A DNA stretch of 64,000 nucleotides from Streptomyces griseoviridis (GCF_005222485.1 NZ_CP029078.1:2880001-2944000); one strand, 5' to 3'; positions 32,193-41,504 are shown, numbered from the stretch's first letter. A program made the numbers and translations. The notes: generated by a model not told the origin, from the sequence alone.

Positions 32193-32672
32193 TCAGGTGA
32201 GGTCGTACATGAACTCGGACTCCCCCTCCCCCAGCGCGCGGTGGTCCGCGCCGAGGCTGCGCATCAGGCGGTGCATCCGGGTGTTGGTGACGCAGACCCA
32301 CGCGAACACGGTGTCGAGTCCGTCCGCCCGGCACCGGTCGAGTGCCTGCCGCGCGAGCCCCGTCCCCACTCCGCGGGACTGCCAGGCGTCCTCCACGAGA
32401 AAGGCGATCTCGGCCTGTCCCGCCGTGTCGAGATAAAGGATGTTGGCCATGGCGACAATGCGATCGTCATCGTGGGCGACGACGGCGACGCCGCGTTCCG
32501 GCTCGGCCAGCCGGTGCCAGTTGGTGCGGGAGAATTCCGGCGCGCTCGTCCAGTAGCGCCGTACACGGCTCTCGGCACTGCATCTCCCGTGCATGGCCCT
32601 GACCGCCTCGAAGTCATGGACACCGGCGGTACGCATTCTGAGACCGGGGACGGGGAAAGAGTCGTTTCTCAC
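32193..32672 (-). CDS. GNAT-family N-acetyltransferase
   Basis: 159 residues from a GTG at 32672. The acetyl-CoA binding motif A reads FLVEDAWQSRGVGTGLARQALDRC (Q/RxxGxG/A), followed by FAWVCVTNTRMHRLMRSLGA, the usual motif B. The protein is a single GNAT domain resembling the catalytic part of the Pat protein-lysine acetyltransferases. The start is uncertain: ATG 32636 would cut the first strand, ATG 32750 adds an unlikely Cys/Lys-rich segment, and none has a clear ribosome binding site. Substrate unknown. Confidence 0.78.
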   Translation of the reverse strand: MRNDSFPVPGLRMRTAGVHDFEAVRAMHGRCSAESRVRRYWTSAPEFSRTNWHRLAEPERGVAVVAHDDDRIVAMANILYLDTAGQAEIAFLVEDAWQSRGVGTGLARQALDRCRADGLDTVFAWVCVTNTRMHRLMRSLGADHRALGEGESEFMYDLT

Positions 32673-32803
32673 GACAGGGAAAGATATCGACGCCCACCGC
32701 GAATCCTCGTGACCGGCGATCCGTTTCCCCGAACAACCGGCGGGAAACATTTCGCCGCGACCGCGTCCCCCTCTCCCGCACCGCGCCGCCCGTCATCATC
32801 AAG

Positions 32804-32817
32804 CTGACATCTCGTCA
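32804..32817 (+). promoter_or_regulatory. TGAC-N5-GTCA motif upstream of a secreted-protein gene
   Basis: CTGACATCTCGTCA, followed by ACTTTG, is closely similar to the element before the dioxygenase at 3056-3070, which is also followed by CTTTG. It is 117 bp before the downstream start codon. Confidence 0.4.
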
Positions 32818-32933
32818 ACTTTGATGCATTTCCCACCCTTTAGCGTCCTTCGTGAGGGCTGCCGGGGTTCGGCGGGCGGACGGGCCGTTAGCGTCTGCCC
32901 GGCCGACAGGAACCCCGCCCCCGAGGAGAATCC

Positions 32934-33401
32934 ATGAGAGCCCCGAGACACCCGCGCCCCCTGGGACGCGCCTGCGCCGTCCTGGCGACGGCGGTGCTCG
33001 TCGCGCTGGGCCCGGCCCCCGGCGCCACGGCCGGACCCGCCGTGCGGGCCTGCGGCCCCCACGACAGCTGCGCCCACCTGAAGCCGGTCGACCTCACCGC
33101 GGGCCAAGCGACCCTGGACGTGGCCCGGTTGACGCTGCGGAACCTCAACGCCCGCGCCCTCGACCCGTCGAGCGGAAAACCGGTCCGCGGGGTGGCGGTG
33201 CGGTTCACCACCACCGACGGCCGGTTCCTGGCCGAGGCGCGCACCGGCCGCGACGGCGTCGCCGCCGTCGACGCCCGCGAGCGCGTCGGACCACGCGCCG
33301 CACGGGAGTTGACCCACGGCTACGACGCCGCCCTGGTCGGCGACGGCGTGCACGACCCGGCGGTCGCCCACGGCTCCGTCACCCTCGCCACCGGCCGCTG
33401 A
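32934..33401 (+). CDS. secreted protein, probable Ig-like/transthyretin-like fold
   Basis: 155 residues with a Sec signal peptide (RACAVLATAVLVALGPAPGATA). The mature part starts with a small disulfide-type loop (RACGPHDSCAH) and has a GKPVRGVAVRFTTTDGRFLAEARTGRDGVAAVDA segment that resembles bacterial Ig-like or big-domain repeats in extracellular proteins. No catalytic residues stand out. ATG follows GAGGAG. It is monocistronic, with the TGAC-N5-GTCA element upstream and an inverted repeat downstream. Probable cell-surface or extracellular role. Confidence 0.75.
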   Translation: MRAPRHPRPLGRACAVLATAVLVALGPAPGATAGPAVRACGPHDSCAHLKPVDLTAGQATLDVARLTLRNLNARALDPSSGKPVRGVAVRFTTTDGRFLAEARTGRDGVAAVDARERVGPRAARELTHGYDAALVGDGVHDPAVAHGSVTLATGR

Positions 33402-33420
33402 CCTCCGGGCCCGACGCGGA

Positions 33421-33470
33421 ACAGGGGTGCTCCGGAGGCCGCTCGATGACGAACGGCCGGGCACCCCTGT
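33421..33470. terminator. inverted repeat between convergent genes
   Basis: ACAGGGGTGC at 33421 pairs with GCACCCCTGT at 33461, extended inward by CCGG/CCGG. It is a large stem with a ~20-nt loop between two convergent genes. Confidence 0.5.
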
Positions 33471-33500
33471 CGCGTCCGGCGGACCGTACGACCCGTCGGG

Positions 33501-34907
33501 TCACACCGTCAGCTTCAGCGCCTCGAACCACCTCGCGTTGTCGGTGGTCCCGCCGAAGAGGAACTCGGGGCGGGCGTTCTTGCAGTACTGCGCGCTCCAG
33601 TCGCCGCCCTGCATCCGCACGCTCTGGCAGACCGAGCCCGTACCGACGTTCATGGCGAACCCGGTCATGAACGGGGCGCCCTTCTTCGAACTGCCGATGT
33701 AGACGTTCTTGCCGTCGGCCGTGATGGCCGTCCACTGCGGCTGCCACTTGGCGTTGCCGCTGGTCGAACCCGGGTCGTGGAGAAGCGCGTTGGCGGCGGC
33801 GCCGCCGACCTTCCACACCGCGATGTTGAGGGCGGTGATCTGCTTGCCCTGACCCGCCGTCCCGGCCATCGTCCCGTCGCAGACGGGTGTCTGCCAGCCG
33901 CGCCCGCTGACGAAGGCGCGGTAGCAGATGTGCCGCCCGTCGGGGTCGTTCCTGGCGAGGCGGTTGACGGCGGTGGCGGCCGTGTTCAGCGGCGCCCTGG
34001 CCGTCACGGTGGCGGTGGGCCTGCTCTCGGGCTCGCTCGGCGACGCCGAGACCGCCTCCTTGACGACCGCGGGCTCGGGCGCCCGCTTCGGCTCCGCCTT
34101 CTTCTTCTCCTTCACCTCGCTGGGCGTGGGAGAGGGCGACGGCGACGGCGACTCGCTGGTGTAGGTGCCGGGGACGGCCAGCCGCTCGGAGTCGTCCATG
34201 ACCGTGCCGGCCACGGTCTCCGTACGCTCCCGCTCGGGCTCGCGGTCGTCGCGGCCCGCGACGAGGATCGGGACCGAGATCAGGATCGCGCCGACGATCG
34301 CCGCCGCGGCCAGCATCGGCTTCTTGGGCCGCCCGCTGGGCGGTTCGCCCCCCGCCAGCGCCCGCGCGCCCGCACCGCCACCGCCGGACGCCGCCACGGC
34401 CGCCGTGGCGTCCGGGGAGGCACCGGCGGGTTCCGAGGCGGACACCGCGGCGGCGGGCCCCGAAGCGGACGCGGTCGCGGCCGGCCCTGACGCCCCCTCG
34501 GCCACCGACTCAGGAACCCCGCCCCCCGCCACGGCACTCGGACCCGCCACAGCACTCGGACCCGCCGCGGCGCCTTCGGGCCGCTCGGCCTCCTCCCGGG
34601 CGCCGTCGCTCCCCGCGGCCTCGGGCTGCCGGCCCTTCGGCGCTCCGCTCTCCGGCTCCTCGGCGGCGGCCGGGGTCCCGGTGCCGACGGCCGGTTCCGC
34701 GGAAGGGGCGGCTGACGGCGCCTCGGCGCGGCCACGCGGGCCGCTCTGCCCGCCGCCGGGTGTCAGCGCGCCGCCGGGGTCCTCGGCCGCGCCGCGCATG
34801 GTCACCGCGCGGCGCACGGTCATCGGTGCGCCACCGGAGCCGCTCGCACCGGCCGATGTGCCCGACCGCGGGGGTATGGGAGGGGAAGGATCATGCTCAC
34901 GTGCCAT
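33501..34907 (-). CDS. membrane-anchored ChW-repeat protein
   Basis: 468 residues. A ~200-residue cytoplasmic region rich in Ala, Gly, Pro and Glu is followed by one membrane helix (MLAAAAIVGAILISVPILVAG), a Ser/Pro-rich wall-spanning linker (SPSPSPSPTPSE) and an extracellular region with about three clostridial-hydrophobic-W type repeats: YRAFVSGRGWQTPVCDG, then WQPQWTAITADGKNVYIGSS, then SVRMQGGDWSAQYC. ChW repeats are thought to mediate protein or carbohydrate contacts. The ATG follows AGGA. Topology is type II with the repeats outside. Confidence 0.8.
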   Translation of the reverse strand: MAREHDPSPPIPPRSGTSAGASGSGGAPMTVRRAVTMRGAAEDPGGALTPGGGQSGPRGRAEAPSAAPSAEPAVGTGTPAAAEEPESGAPKGRQPEAAGSDGAREEAERPEGAAAGPSAVAGPSAVAGGGVPESVAEGASGPAATASASGPAAAVSASEPAGASPDATAAVAASGGGGAGARALAGGEPPSGRPKKPMLAAAAIVGAILISVPILVAGRDDREPERERTETVAGTVMDDSERLAVPGTYTSESPSPSPSPTPSEVKEKKKAEPKRAPEPAVVKEAVSASPSEPESRPTATVTARAPLNTAATAVNRLARNDPDGRHICYRAFVSGRGWQTPVCDGTMAGTAGQGKQITALNIAVWKVGGAAANALLHDPGSTSGNAKWQPQWTAITADGKNVYIGSSKKGAPFMTGFAMNVGTGSVCQSVRMQGGDWSAQYCKNARPEFLFGGTTDNARWFEALKLTV

Positions 34908-35194
34908 GCGTATTCCTCACTCATGTCCGGGTCAGGTCCCGCGTCCCGGCGCTCACGGCACCGTCACGGCGCTCGGGCCGTCGGGCGGGCGGCGGGGACA
35001 CGACCGTTCCCGCTTGTCGGAAAAGGAGTTGGGGCGGGCGGCGGGGGCCGTCGGCCGGCGCTCGACGGGCGGTCGCACCGACTTCGGGCCGACGTGCGGT
35101 GGCGTGACGGGAGTGCAGGGTCGGGCCCCAGAAGAACGTACAGGAACGCCCTGGCCCGCGGTCAGGGCGCCGGGAACCGGCAGCAGCTGCCCCG

Positions 35195-35240
35195 AAAAAT
35201 GCCAGAGCCGCAGGGAAGAACGATTCTTCGTCTGCGGCTC
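35195..35240 (-). terminator. intrinsic terminator after the CAU tRNA
   Basis: On the minus strand GAGCCGCAG pairs with CTGCGGCTC, with an inner GAAGAA/TTCTTC extension, and is followed by a T-rich run (complement of 35195-35199). Confidence 0.8.
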
Positions 35241-35244
35241 GCGG

Positions 35245-35318
35245 TGGGGCGGCTGGGACTCGAACCCAGGACCGACGGATTATGAGTCCGCTGCTCTAAC
35301 CGGCTGAGCTACCGCCCC
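35245..35318 (-). tRNA. tRNA with CAU anticodon (elongator Met or Ile2)
   Basis: A 74-nt cloverleaf folds completely: acceptor GGGGCGG/CCGCCCC, D arm, anticodon stem GCGGA/TCCGT with loop CTCATAA, T arm CTGGG/CCCAG with TTCGAGT, discriminator A, no encoded CCA. Anticodon CAU fits elongator tRNA-Met or the lysidine-modified tRNA-Ile2; sequence alone by eye does not separate them. Confidence 0.93.
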
Positions 35319-35451
35319 TCGCGGCGTGTCGCGTACAAGTGTGCGCGCCGTCTGCCGCAGCATAGCCGCTCATACGATCTCCTGCTTCGTATGGCCGACT
35401 TCGCATGCCCTTGAGGACTCCGCCGTGACCAGCGCGGTTCCTGCGGACATG

Positions 35452-35474
35452 AAAAAGGACCCCAACGGGGTCCT
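35452..35474 (-). terminator. intrinsic terminator after the tRNA-Asn pair
   Basis: On the minus strand AGGACCCC pairs with GGGGTCCT across a 3-nt loop, followed by a T-run (complement of 35452-35456). Textbook Rho-independent form. Confidence 0.9.
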
Positions 35475-35485
35475 CGTTCAGCATG

Positions 35486-35558
35486 CTCCCCCGACTGGAC
35501 TCGAACCAGTAACCTGCCGGTTAACAGCCGGCTGCTCTGCCAATTGAGCTACGGAGGA
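35486..35558 (-). tRNA. tRNA-Asn (GTT)
   Basis: A 73-nt cloverleaf with anticodon GTT and discriminator G. The acceptor 5' strand TCCTCCG pairs with CGGGGGA with one G-T wobble. It is the downstream member of a tandem pair. Confidence 0.95.
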
Positions 35559-35563
35559 CCGAG

Positions 35564-35636
35564 CTCCCCCGACTGGACTCGAACCAGTAACCTGCCGGTT
35601 AACAGCCGGCTGCTCTGCCAATTGAGCTACAGGGGA
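35564..35636 (-). tRNA. tRNA-Asn (GTT), second copy
   Basis: Identical to its neighbour from position 8 to the 3' end; only the acceptor 5' strand differs (TCCCCTG), moving the G-T wobble to another pair. The gap between the two genes is 5 nt (period 78 bp), so both come from one precursor. Confidence 0.95.
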
Positions 35637-35776
35637 ATGCCTCGTTGCATCGAACGCACCTACCTGGGTAGTCGCCAGGGGGCGGGCGTTCGCTGCGACA
35701 CATACATTAGCGCAAGCAGGGGGGTGCTCCGCCAATCAGTACCCCCCGGCACCGACACGAGGGAAGGGCAGCCACC

Positions 35777-36082
35777 ATGCGCTACAAGCTCACGTTCGTC
35801 TCCGGCCTGGCGCTGGGCTACGTGCTGGGCACGCGTGCCGGGCGCGAGCGGTACGAGCAGTTGAAGAAGTCGGCACGGCAGGTCGCGCAGAATCCGGCGG
35901 TCCGCAACACCGCCGAGTCGGCGGCCCTCCAGGGCCGCCAGTTCGCGGGCAAGGCGTACCACGTGGTCAGTGAGCGGGTCGGGGACAAGATGCCCGACTC
36001 GGTGGCCCAGCGGGTCCGCTCCCTGCGGGAGCGCGGCCAGTCGTCCGCCACGGCGGACGACTGGGGCACGAGCAACACGTAA
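35777..36082 (+). CDS. YtxH-like small protein
   Basis: 101 residues. The N-terminal MRYKLTFVSGLALGYVLGTRAGRERYEQLKK is a short glycine-zipper-like membrane segment with basic flank, typical of YtxH-domain proteins, then a helical region (VAQNPAVRNTAESAALQGRQFAGKAYHVV). ATG follows GGGAAGGG. Members are widespread and linked to stress but have no defined biochemical role. Confidence 0.75.
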   Translation: MRYKLTFVSGLALGYVLGTRAGRERYEQLKKSARQVAQNPAVRNTAESAALQGRQFAGKAYHVVSERVGDKMPDSVAQRVRSLRERGQSSATADDWGTSNT

Positions 36083-36093
36083 CGCGTCGCGTC

Positions 36094-36138
36094 GACACGG
36101 TTCCCCGCGTCCCTCCGAGGGCCGCGGGGAACCGTGTC
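36094..36138 (+). terminator. strong terminator hairpin after the YtxH-like gene
   Basis: A perfect 16-bp stem (GACACGGTTCCCCGCG and its complement) with a 13-nt loop, 12 bp after the stop codon. Confidence 0.85.
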
Positions 36139-36242
36139 ACCAGCCACAACACACACTCATCGGCGGCCACCCCGGCCGCGGCCGACGCTCCTCGCGGCGC
36201 CCACGGCCCGAGCAGGCCCGCCGGTACGGCAGAATTTTGGCC

Positions 36243-37697
36243 ATGGGGATAGTCGCCGGGTTGGACAGCTCACCGGATTTCACTCGCATCGTCGTCTGCG
36301 ACACGGACACCGGTGCCGTGCTCAGGCAGGGCTACGCGCCGCATCCGGTCGAGGGCGCCGAAGGCGCCGGGCGGCCCTCCGACATCGACCCGCAGGCCTG
36401 GCTGCTCTCCCTCGGTGAGGCGGCGGGCGGCGGGCTCCTCGAAGGCGTCCAGGCCATCGGCGTCTCCGCGCAGCAGAACGCGCTCGTGCCGCTCGACGGG
36501 CAGGGCAACACCGTGCGCCAGGCGATGGTCGGCGGCGACCGGCGGGCGCAGGTCGCGGCGGCCGATCTGATCGACGCGCTCGGCGGGCGCGAGGCGTGGG
36601 CGCAGGCCGTGGGGTCCGTCCCGCAGGCCGCCCACCCGGTGACGAAGCTGCGCTGGCTGGCGAAGACCGAGCCGGACGCCGCGCACCGCACCGCCGCGCT
36701 GCTCCAGGCCCACGACTGGCTGGTGTGGCAGCTGCTCGGCCGTCCCGCGCGCAGGACCACCGACCGGGGCGGCGCCTCGGGCACCGGCTACTGGTCGGCG
36801 GCCGGCGGCGGCTACCGGCACGATCTGGTGGAGCTGGCCCTCGGCCACCAGGCCCTGCTGCCCGAGGTGATCGGCCCGGCCGAGGCGGCCGGCACGACCC
36901 CCGAGGGGCTGCTGATCTCGGCGGGCACCGGCGAGACGATGGCCGCCGCCTTCGGCCTCGGCATCGGGCTCGGCGACGCGGTGGTGTCGCTGGGCGCCTC
37001 CGGGTCCGTGATGGCCGTGCACCCCGAGGCGCTGGTCGACCAGAGCGGAATGATCACCTCCCTCGCCGACGCGACCGGCATGCACCTGCCCGTCGTCACC
37101 ACCCTGAACGCGGTGCGGACCCTGCGCGGGGCGAAGGAGCTGCTCGGGCTCGCGGATCTCGACGCGCTCTCCGAGCTGGCGGTGAAGTCGACCCCGGGCT
37201 CGCACGGTCTGGTGATGCTGCCGTACCTGGAGGGCGAGCGGACGCCGAACCTGCCGCACACCGCCGGGACGCTGGCCGGGCTGCGGCGGGAGTCGATGCG
37301 GCCCGAGCATCTGGCGCGGGCCGCGTTCGAGGGGATGCTCTGCGGGCTCGCGGACGCCCTCGATGTGCTGCGCGGCCGGGGCGTGGAGGTGCGGCGGATC
37401 TTCCTGCTGGGGGCGGCGGCCGAGCTGCCCGCCGTGCAGGCCGCCGCTCCCGCGCTGTTCGGCGTGCCGGTCGTCGTCCCGCAGCCCGCGGACTACGCGG
37501 CGATCGGGGCCGCCCGGCAGGCCGCCTGGGCGCTCGGGGTGTCGCAGGGCGCCCTCGATCCGCGCAATCCGCCGGCCTGGCAGGGGGCGGCCGCGCAGGT
37601 GCTCGAACCGGGCGAGGAGCTGGCCGTCGGGCAGGCGGTGCGCCAGCAGTACGTGTCCGTCAGGGAGCAGACGCACCCGGGGGCGTTTCGGTCCTGA
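36243..37697 (+). CDS. FGGY-family carbohydrate kinase (xylulokinase-like)
   Basis: 484 residues. The N-terminal lobe opens GIVAGLDSSPDFTRIVVCDTDTGAVL (phosphate-1) and contains AIGVSAQQNALVPLD; the C-terminal lobe contains the glycine motif GDAVVSLGASGSVMAV and HLARAAFEGMLCGLADALDVLRGRG, the FGGY signature zone. This layout is that of xylulokinase and related pentulose kinases, which phosphorylate a ketose at the terminal hydroxyl. The ATG at 36243 has no clear ribosome binding site, so a short or absent leader is possible. No isomerase or transporter is adjacent; sugar specificity is uncertain. Confidence 0.85.
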   Translation: MGIVAGLDSSPDFTRIVVCDTDTGAVLRQGYAPHPVEGAEGAGRPSDIDPQAWLLSLGEAAGGGLLEGVQAIGVSAQQNALVPLDGQGNTVRQAMVGGDRRAQVAAADLIDALGGREAWAQAVGSVPQAAHPVTKLRWLAKTEPDAAHRTAALLQAHDWLVWQLLGRPARRTTDRGGASGTGYWSAAGGGYRHDLVELALGHQALLPEVIGPAEAAGTTPEGLLISAGTGETMAAAFGLGIGLGDAVVSLGASGSVMAVHPEALVDQSGMITSLADATGMHLPVVTTLNAVRTLRGAKELLGLADLDALSELAVKSTPGSHGLVMLPYLEGERTPNLPHTAGTLAGLRRESMRPEHLARAAFEGMLCGLADALDVLRGRGVEVRRIFLLGAAAELPAVQAAAPALFGVPVVVPQPADYAAIGAARQAAWALGVSQGALDPRNPPAWQGAAAQVLEPGEELAVGQAVRQQYVSVREQTHPGAFRS

Positions 37698-37842
37698 TCC
37701 CGCCGGAATGTCACGTTCCGCCCGGAAGGGCTGAAGAAGCACCGCTGTCGGGTTAATCAGTTGGGGTAACACCGGTGGAGTGCAGGACGATAGGAGCCTC
37801 GGGCACCAAGCCCGCCCCGCCGCCGACTCCGAGAGACGTAGC

Positions 37843-39576
37843 GTGCTCATACGACTACTGCGAAGCTATCTCAGCCCCTACCGAAAACCCCTCACCCTGC
37901 TGGTGGTGCTCCAGCTCCTGCAGACCTGCGCCACCCTCTACCTGCCCACCCTGAACGCGCACATCATCGACAACGGCGTGGTCAAGGGGGACACCGGGTA
38001 CATCCTCTCCTTCGGCGCCCTGATGGTCGCGATCTCGCTGGTCCAGGTGGGATGCAACATCGGCGCCGTCTACTTCGGCGCCCGCACCGCGTCGGCGCTC
38101 GGCCGCGACCTGCGGGCCGCCGTCTTCGACCGCGTGCAGTCGTTCTCCGCGCGTGAGGTAGGCCACTTCGGAGCGCCCACCCTGATCACCCGGACCACGA
38201 ACGACGTCCAGCAGGTCCAGATGCTGGCCCTGATGACGTTCACCCTCATGGTCTCCGCCCCGATCATGTGTGTGGGCGGGATCGTGCTGGCGCTCGGCCT
38301 CGACGTGCCGCTGTCGGCCGTGCTGGTGGCCGTGGTGCCGACCCTGGGCATCTGCGTGACGCTGATCGTGCGCCGGCTGCGGCCGCTGTTCCGGTCCATG
38401 CAGAGCCGCCTCGACACCGTGAACCGGGTGCTGCGCGAGCAGATCACCGGCAACCGGGTGATCCGCGCCTTCGTCCGCGACACGTACGAGGGCGAGCGGT
38501 TCCGCAAGGCCAACGGCGACCTCACCGAGATGTCCCTGAAGACCGGCAACCTGCTCGCACTCATGTTCCCCGTGGTGATGACGACGGTGAACCTGTCGTC
38601 GATCGCGGTGGTCTGGTTCGGCGCCCACCGGATCAACAGCGGCGGGATGCAGATCGGCGACCTGACCGCGTTCCTCGCCTATCTGATGCAGATCGTCATG
38701 TCCGTGATGATGGCCACCTTCATGTTCATGATGGTGCCGCGCGCCGAGGTGTGCGCCGAGCGCATCCAGGAGGTCCTCGGCACCTCGTCCAGCGTGGTGC
38801 CGCCGGTCGCGCCGGTCACCGAGCTGCGCAGGCACGGCCATCTGGAGATCCGCGGCGCCGGGTTCCGCTACCCGGGCGCCGAGGAGTCCGTGCTGAAGTC
38901 GATCGACCTGGTGGCCAGGCCCGGCGAGACGACCGCCGTGATCGGCTCGACCGGCAGCGGCAAGTCCACCCTGCTCGGCCTCGTCCCCCGGCTGTTCGAC
39001 GCCACCGAGGGCGAGGTCCTCGTCGACGGCACCCCGGTCGCCGAGCTCGAACCGACGCTGCTCGCCAGGACCGTCGGCCTGGTGCCGCAGAAGCCCTACC
39101 TGTTCGCCGGGACCGTCGCCACCAACCTGCGCTACGGCAACCCGGACGCCACCGACGAGGAGCTGTGGCACGCCCTGGAGGTGGCACAGGCCAAGGAGTT
39201 CGTGGACCGCCTCGAAGGCGGCCTCGACGCGCCCATCGCGCAGGGCGGCACCAACGTCTCAGGCGGCCAGCGGCAGCGGCTCGCCATCGCCCGCACCCTG
39301 GTGCAGCGCCCGGAGATCTACCTCTTCGACGACTCGTTCTCCGCGCTCGACTACGCGACCGACGCGGCGCTGCGCGCGGCCCTCGGCCGGGAGACCGCCG
39401 AGGCGACCGTCGTCATCGTCGCCCAGCGGGTGGCGACCATCCGCGACGCCGACCGGATCATCGTCCTGGACGAGGGCCGGGTCGTCGGCACAGGACACCA
39501 TCAGGAGCTGATGGCGGGCAATGAGACCTACCGGGAGATCGTGCTCTCCCAGCTGACGGAAGCGGAGGCCGCCTGA
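37843..39576 (+). CDS. heterodimeric ABC exporter, subunit with degenerate Walker B
   Basis: 577 residues: six membrane helices then an ATPase domain. Walker A is GSTGSGKST and the signature is NVSGGQRQRL, both intact, but Walker B reads IYLFDDSFSALD, with Asp instead of the catalytic Glu. This is the usual degenerate half of exporters such as BmrCD and LmrCD. GTG at 37843 follows GAGAG; a GTG 63 bp upstream is poorly placed. The stop overlaps the next start by one base (TGATG), so the subunits are made in equal amounts. Substrate is probably a hydrophobic drug or lipid. Confidence 0.9.
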   Translation: MLIRLLRSYLSPYRKPLTLLVVLQLLQTCATLYLPTLNAHIIDNGVVKGDTGYILSFGALMVAISLVQVGCNIGAVYFGARTASALGRDLRAAVFDRVQSFSAREVGHFGAPTLITRTTNDVQQVQMLALMTFTLMVSAPIMCVGGIVLALGLDVPLSAVLVAVVPTLGICVTLIVRRLRPLFRSMQSRLDTVNRVLREQITGNRVIRAFVRDTYEGERFRKANGDLTEMSLKTGNLLALMFPVVMTTVNLSSIAVVWFGAHRINSGGMQIGDLTAFLAYLMQIVMSVMMATFMFMMVPRAEVCAERIQEVLGTSSSVVPPVAPVTELRRHGHLEIRGAGFRYPGAEESVLKSIDLVARPGETTAVIGSTGSGKSTLLGLVPRLFDATEGEVLVDGTPVAELEPTLLARTVGLVPQKPYLFAGTVATNLRYGNPDATDEELWHALEVAQAKEFVDRLEGGLDAPIAQGGTNVSGGQRQRLAIARTLVQRPEIYLFDDSFSALDYATDAALRAALGRETAEATVVIVAQRVATIRDADRIIVLDEGRVVGTGHHQELMAGNETYREIVLSQLTEAEAA

Positions 39577-41504
39577 TGGCCGGTCCGATGGGGCGGATGA
39601 TGGCCGGCGGCGGCCCCGAGCAGCGCTCGCTGGACTTCAAGGTGTCGGGACGGCGCCTGATCGCCCAGTTCAAGCCGGAGCGGCTGACCATCTACGCGCT
39701 GCTGGCCTGCGTGGTCGTCAGCGTCGGTCTGAACGTGATCGGCCCGAAGATCCTCGGCAACGCCACCGACCTGATCTTCGCCGGCATCGTCGGCAAGCAG
39801 ATGCCGGCCGGCACCACCAAGCAGGAGGTGCTCGCGTCGATGCGGGCGCGGGGCGAGGGCGCCCTCGCCGACGTGCTGCGCTCCACCGACTTCACGCCGG
39901 GCAAGGGCATCGACTTCGGCGCGGTGGGCGACGTCCTGCTGCTCGCGCTCGGCACCTTCCTGGTCGCCGGGCTGCTGATGGCGGTGGCGACCCGGCTGGT
40001 CAACCGGGCCGTGAACCGGACGATGTACCGGCTGCGCGAGTCCGTCCAGGGCAAGCTGGCGCGGCTGCCGCTGTCCTACTTCGACCAGCGGCAGCGCGGT
40101 GAGGTGCTGAGCCGGGCGACCAACGACATCGACAACATCGGGCAGACGCTCCAGCAGTCGATGGGCCAGCTGATCAACTCGCTGCTGACCATCATCGGTG
40201 TGCTCGCGGTGATGTTCTGGGTGTCGTGGCTGCTGGCGCTGGTCGCGCTGGTGACGGTGCCGCTGTCGTTCGTCATCGCCACCCGGGTCGGCAAGCGGTC
40301 GCAGCCGCACTTCGTGCAGCAGTGGCGCACCACGGGCAAGCTGAACGCGCACATCGAGGAGATGTACACCGGGCACACCCTGGTGAAGGTGTTCGGGCGG
40401 CAGCGGGAGTCGGCCGAGCAGTTCGCCGAGCAGAACGAGGCGCTGTACGAGGCGGGGTTCAAGGCGCAGTTCAACAGCGGGATCATGCAGCCGCTGATGA
40501 TGTTCGTGTCGAACCTGAACTATGTGCTGGTCGCGGTGGTCGGCGGGCTGCGGGTGGCGTCGGGCGCGCTCTCCATCGGTGACGTGCAGGCGTTCATCCA
40601 GTACTCGCGGCAGTTCTCGATGCCGCTGACGCAGGTCGCGTCGATGGCGAACCTGGTGCAGTCGGGTGTCGCCTCCGCCGAGCGGATCTTCGAACTCCTC
40701 GACGCCGAGGAGCAGGAGGCCGACCCGGTGCCCGGCGTGCGGCCCCAGGAGCTGCGCGGGCGGGTCGCCCTCGAGAACGTGTCGTTCCGCTACGACCCGG
40801 AGAAGCCGCTCATCGAGGATCTGTCCCTCAAGGTCGAGCCGGGTCACACGGTCGCGATCGTCGGCCCGACCGGGGCGGGCAAGACGACCCTGGTCAATCT
40901 GCTGATGCGGTTCTACGACGTCTCGGGCGGGCGGATCACCCTGGACGGCGTCGACATCGCGCAGATGTCGAGGGACGATCTGCGGTCCGGGATCGGCATG
41001 GTGCTCCAGGACACCTGGCTGTTCGGCGGCACCATCGCGGAGAACATCGCCTACGGCGCCTCCCGCGAGGTCACCAGGGGCGAGATCGAGGAGGCGGCGC
41101 GGGCCGCGCACGCCGACCGGTTCGTGCGGACGCTGCCCGACGGCTACGACACGGTGATCGACGACGAGGGCACCGGCGTCAGCGCCGGTGAGAAGCAGCT
41201 GATCACCATCGCGCGGGCGTTCCTGTCCGACCCGGTGATCCTGGTCCTCGACGAGGCGACCAGCTCGGTCGACACCCGCACCGAGGTGCTGATCCAGAAG
41301 GCGATGGCCAAACTGGCCGCAGGGCGGACCTCGTTCGTGATCGCGCACCGGCTCTCCACCATCAGGGACGCGGACACGATCCTCGTGATGGAGAACGGCT
41401 CGATCGTCGAACAGGGCACGCACACCGACCTGTTGGCGTCCCAGGGTGCCTACGCGCGCCTGTACCAGGCGCAGTTCGCGCAGGCGGTCGCCGAAGTCGA
41501 CTAG
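39576..41504 (+). CDS. heterodimeric ABC exporter, catalytic subunit
   Basis: 642 residues, with a 60-70 residue insertion between the first two helices (TTKQEVLASMRARGEGALADVLRS). Walker A GPTGAGKTT and Walker B VILVLDEATSSVD are intact, whereas the signature is altered to GVSAGEKQL. Together with the partner's degenerate Walker B, this puts both defects in the same composite ATP site, leaving one functional site, as expected for a type IV heterodimer. The pair converges on hrdA with a strong hairpin between them. Confidence 0.92.
   Translation: MAGPMGRMMAGGGPEQRSLDFKVSGRRLIAQFKPERLTIYALLACVVVSVGLNVIGPKILGNATDLIFAGIVGKQMPAGTTKQEVLASMRARGEGALADVLRSTDFTPGKGIDFGAVGDVLLLALGTFLVAGLLMAVATRLVNRAVNRTMYRLRESVQGKLARLPLSYFDQRQRGEVLSRATNDIDNIGQTLQQSMGQLINSLLTIIGVLAVMFWVSWLLALVALVTVPLSFVIATRVGKRSQPHFVQQWRTTGKLNAHIEEMYTGHTLVKVFGRQRESAEQFAEQNEALYEAGFKAQFNSGIMQPLMMFVSNLNYVLVAVVGGLRVASGALSIGDVQAFIQYSRQFSMPLTQVASMANLVQSGVASAERIFELLDAEEQEADPVPGVRPQELRGRVALENVSFRYDPEKPLIEDLSLKVEPGHTVAIVGPTGAGKTTLVNLLMRFYDVSGGRITLDGVDIAQMSRDDLRSGIGMVLQDTWLFGGTIAENIAYGASREVTRGEIEEAARAAHADRFVRTLPDGYDTVIDDEGTGVSAGEKQLITIARAFLSDPVILVLDEATSSVDTRTEVLIQKAMAKLAAGRTSFVIAHRLSTIRDADTILVMENGSIVEQGTHTDLLASQGAYARLYQAQFAQAVAEVD

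Noticed and set aside
35245..35318. Assigning the CAU tRNA firmly to Met or Ile2
   Set aside because: The loop CTCATAA occurs in both; a tRNA identity model is needed.
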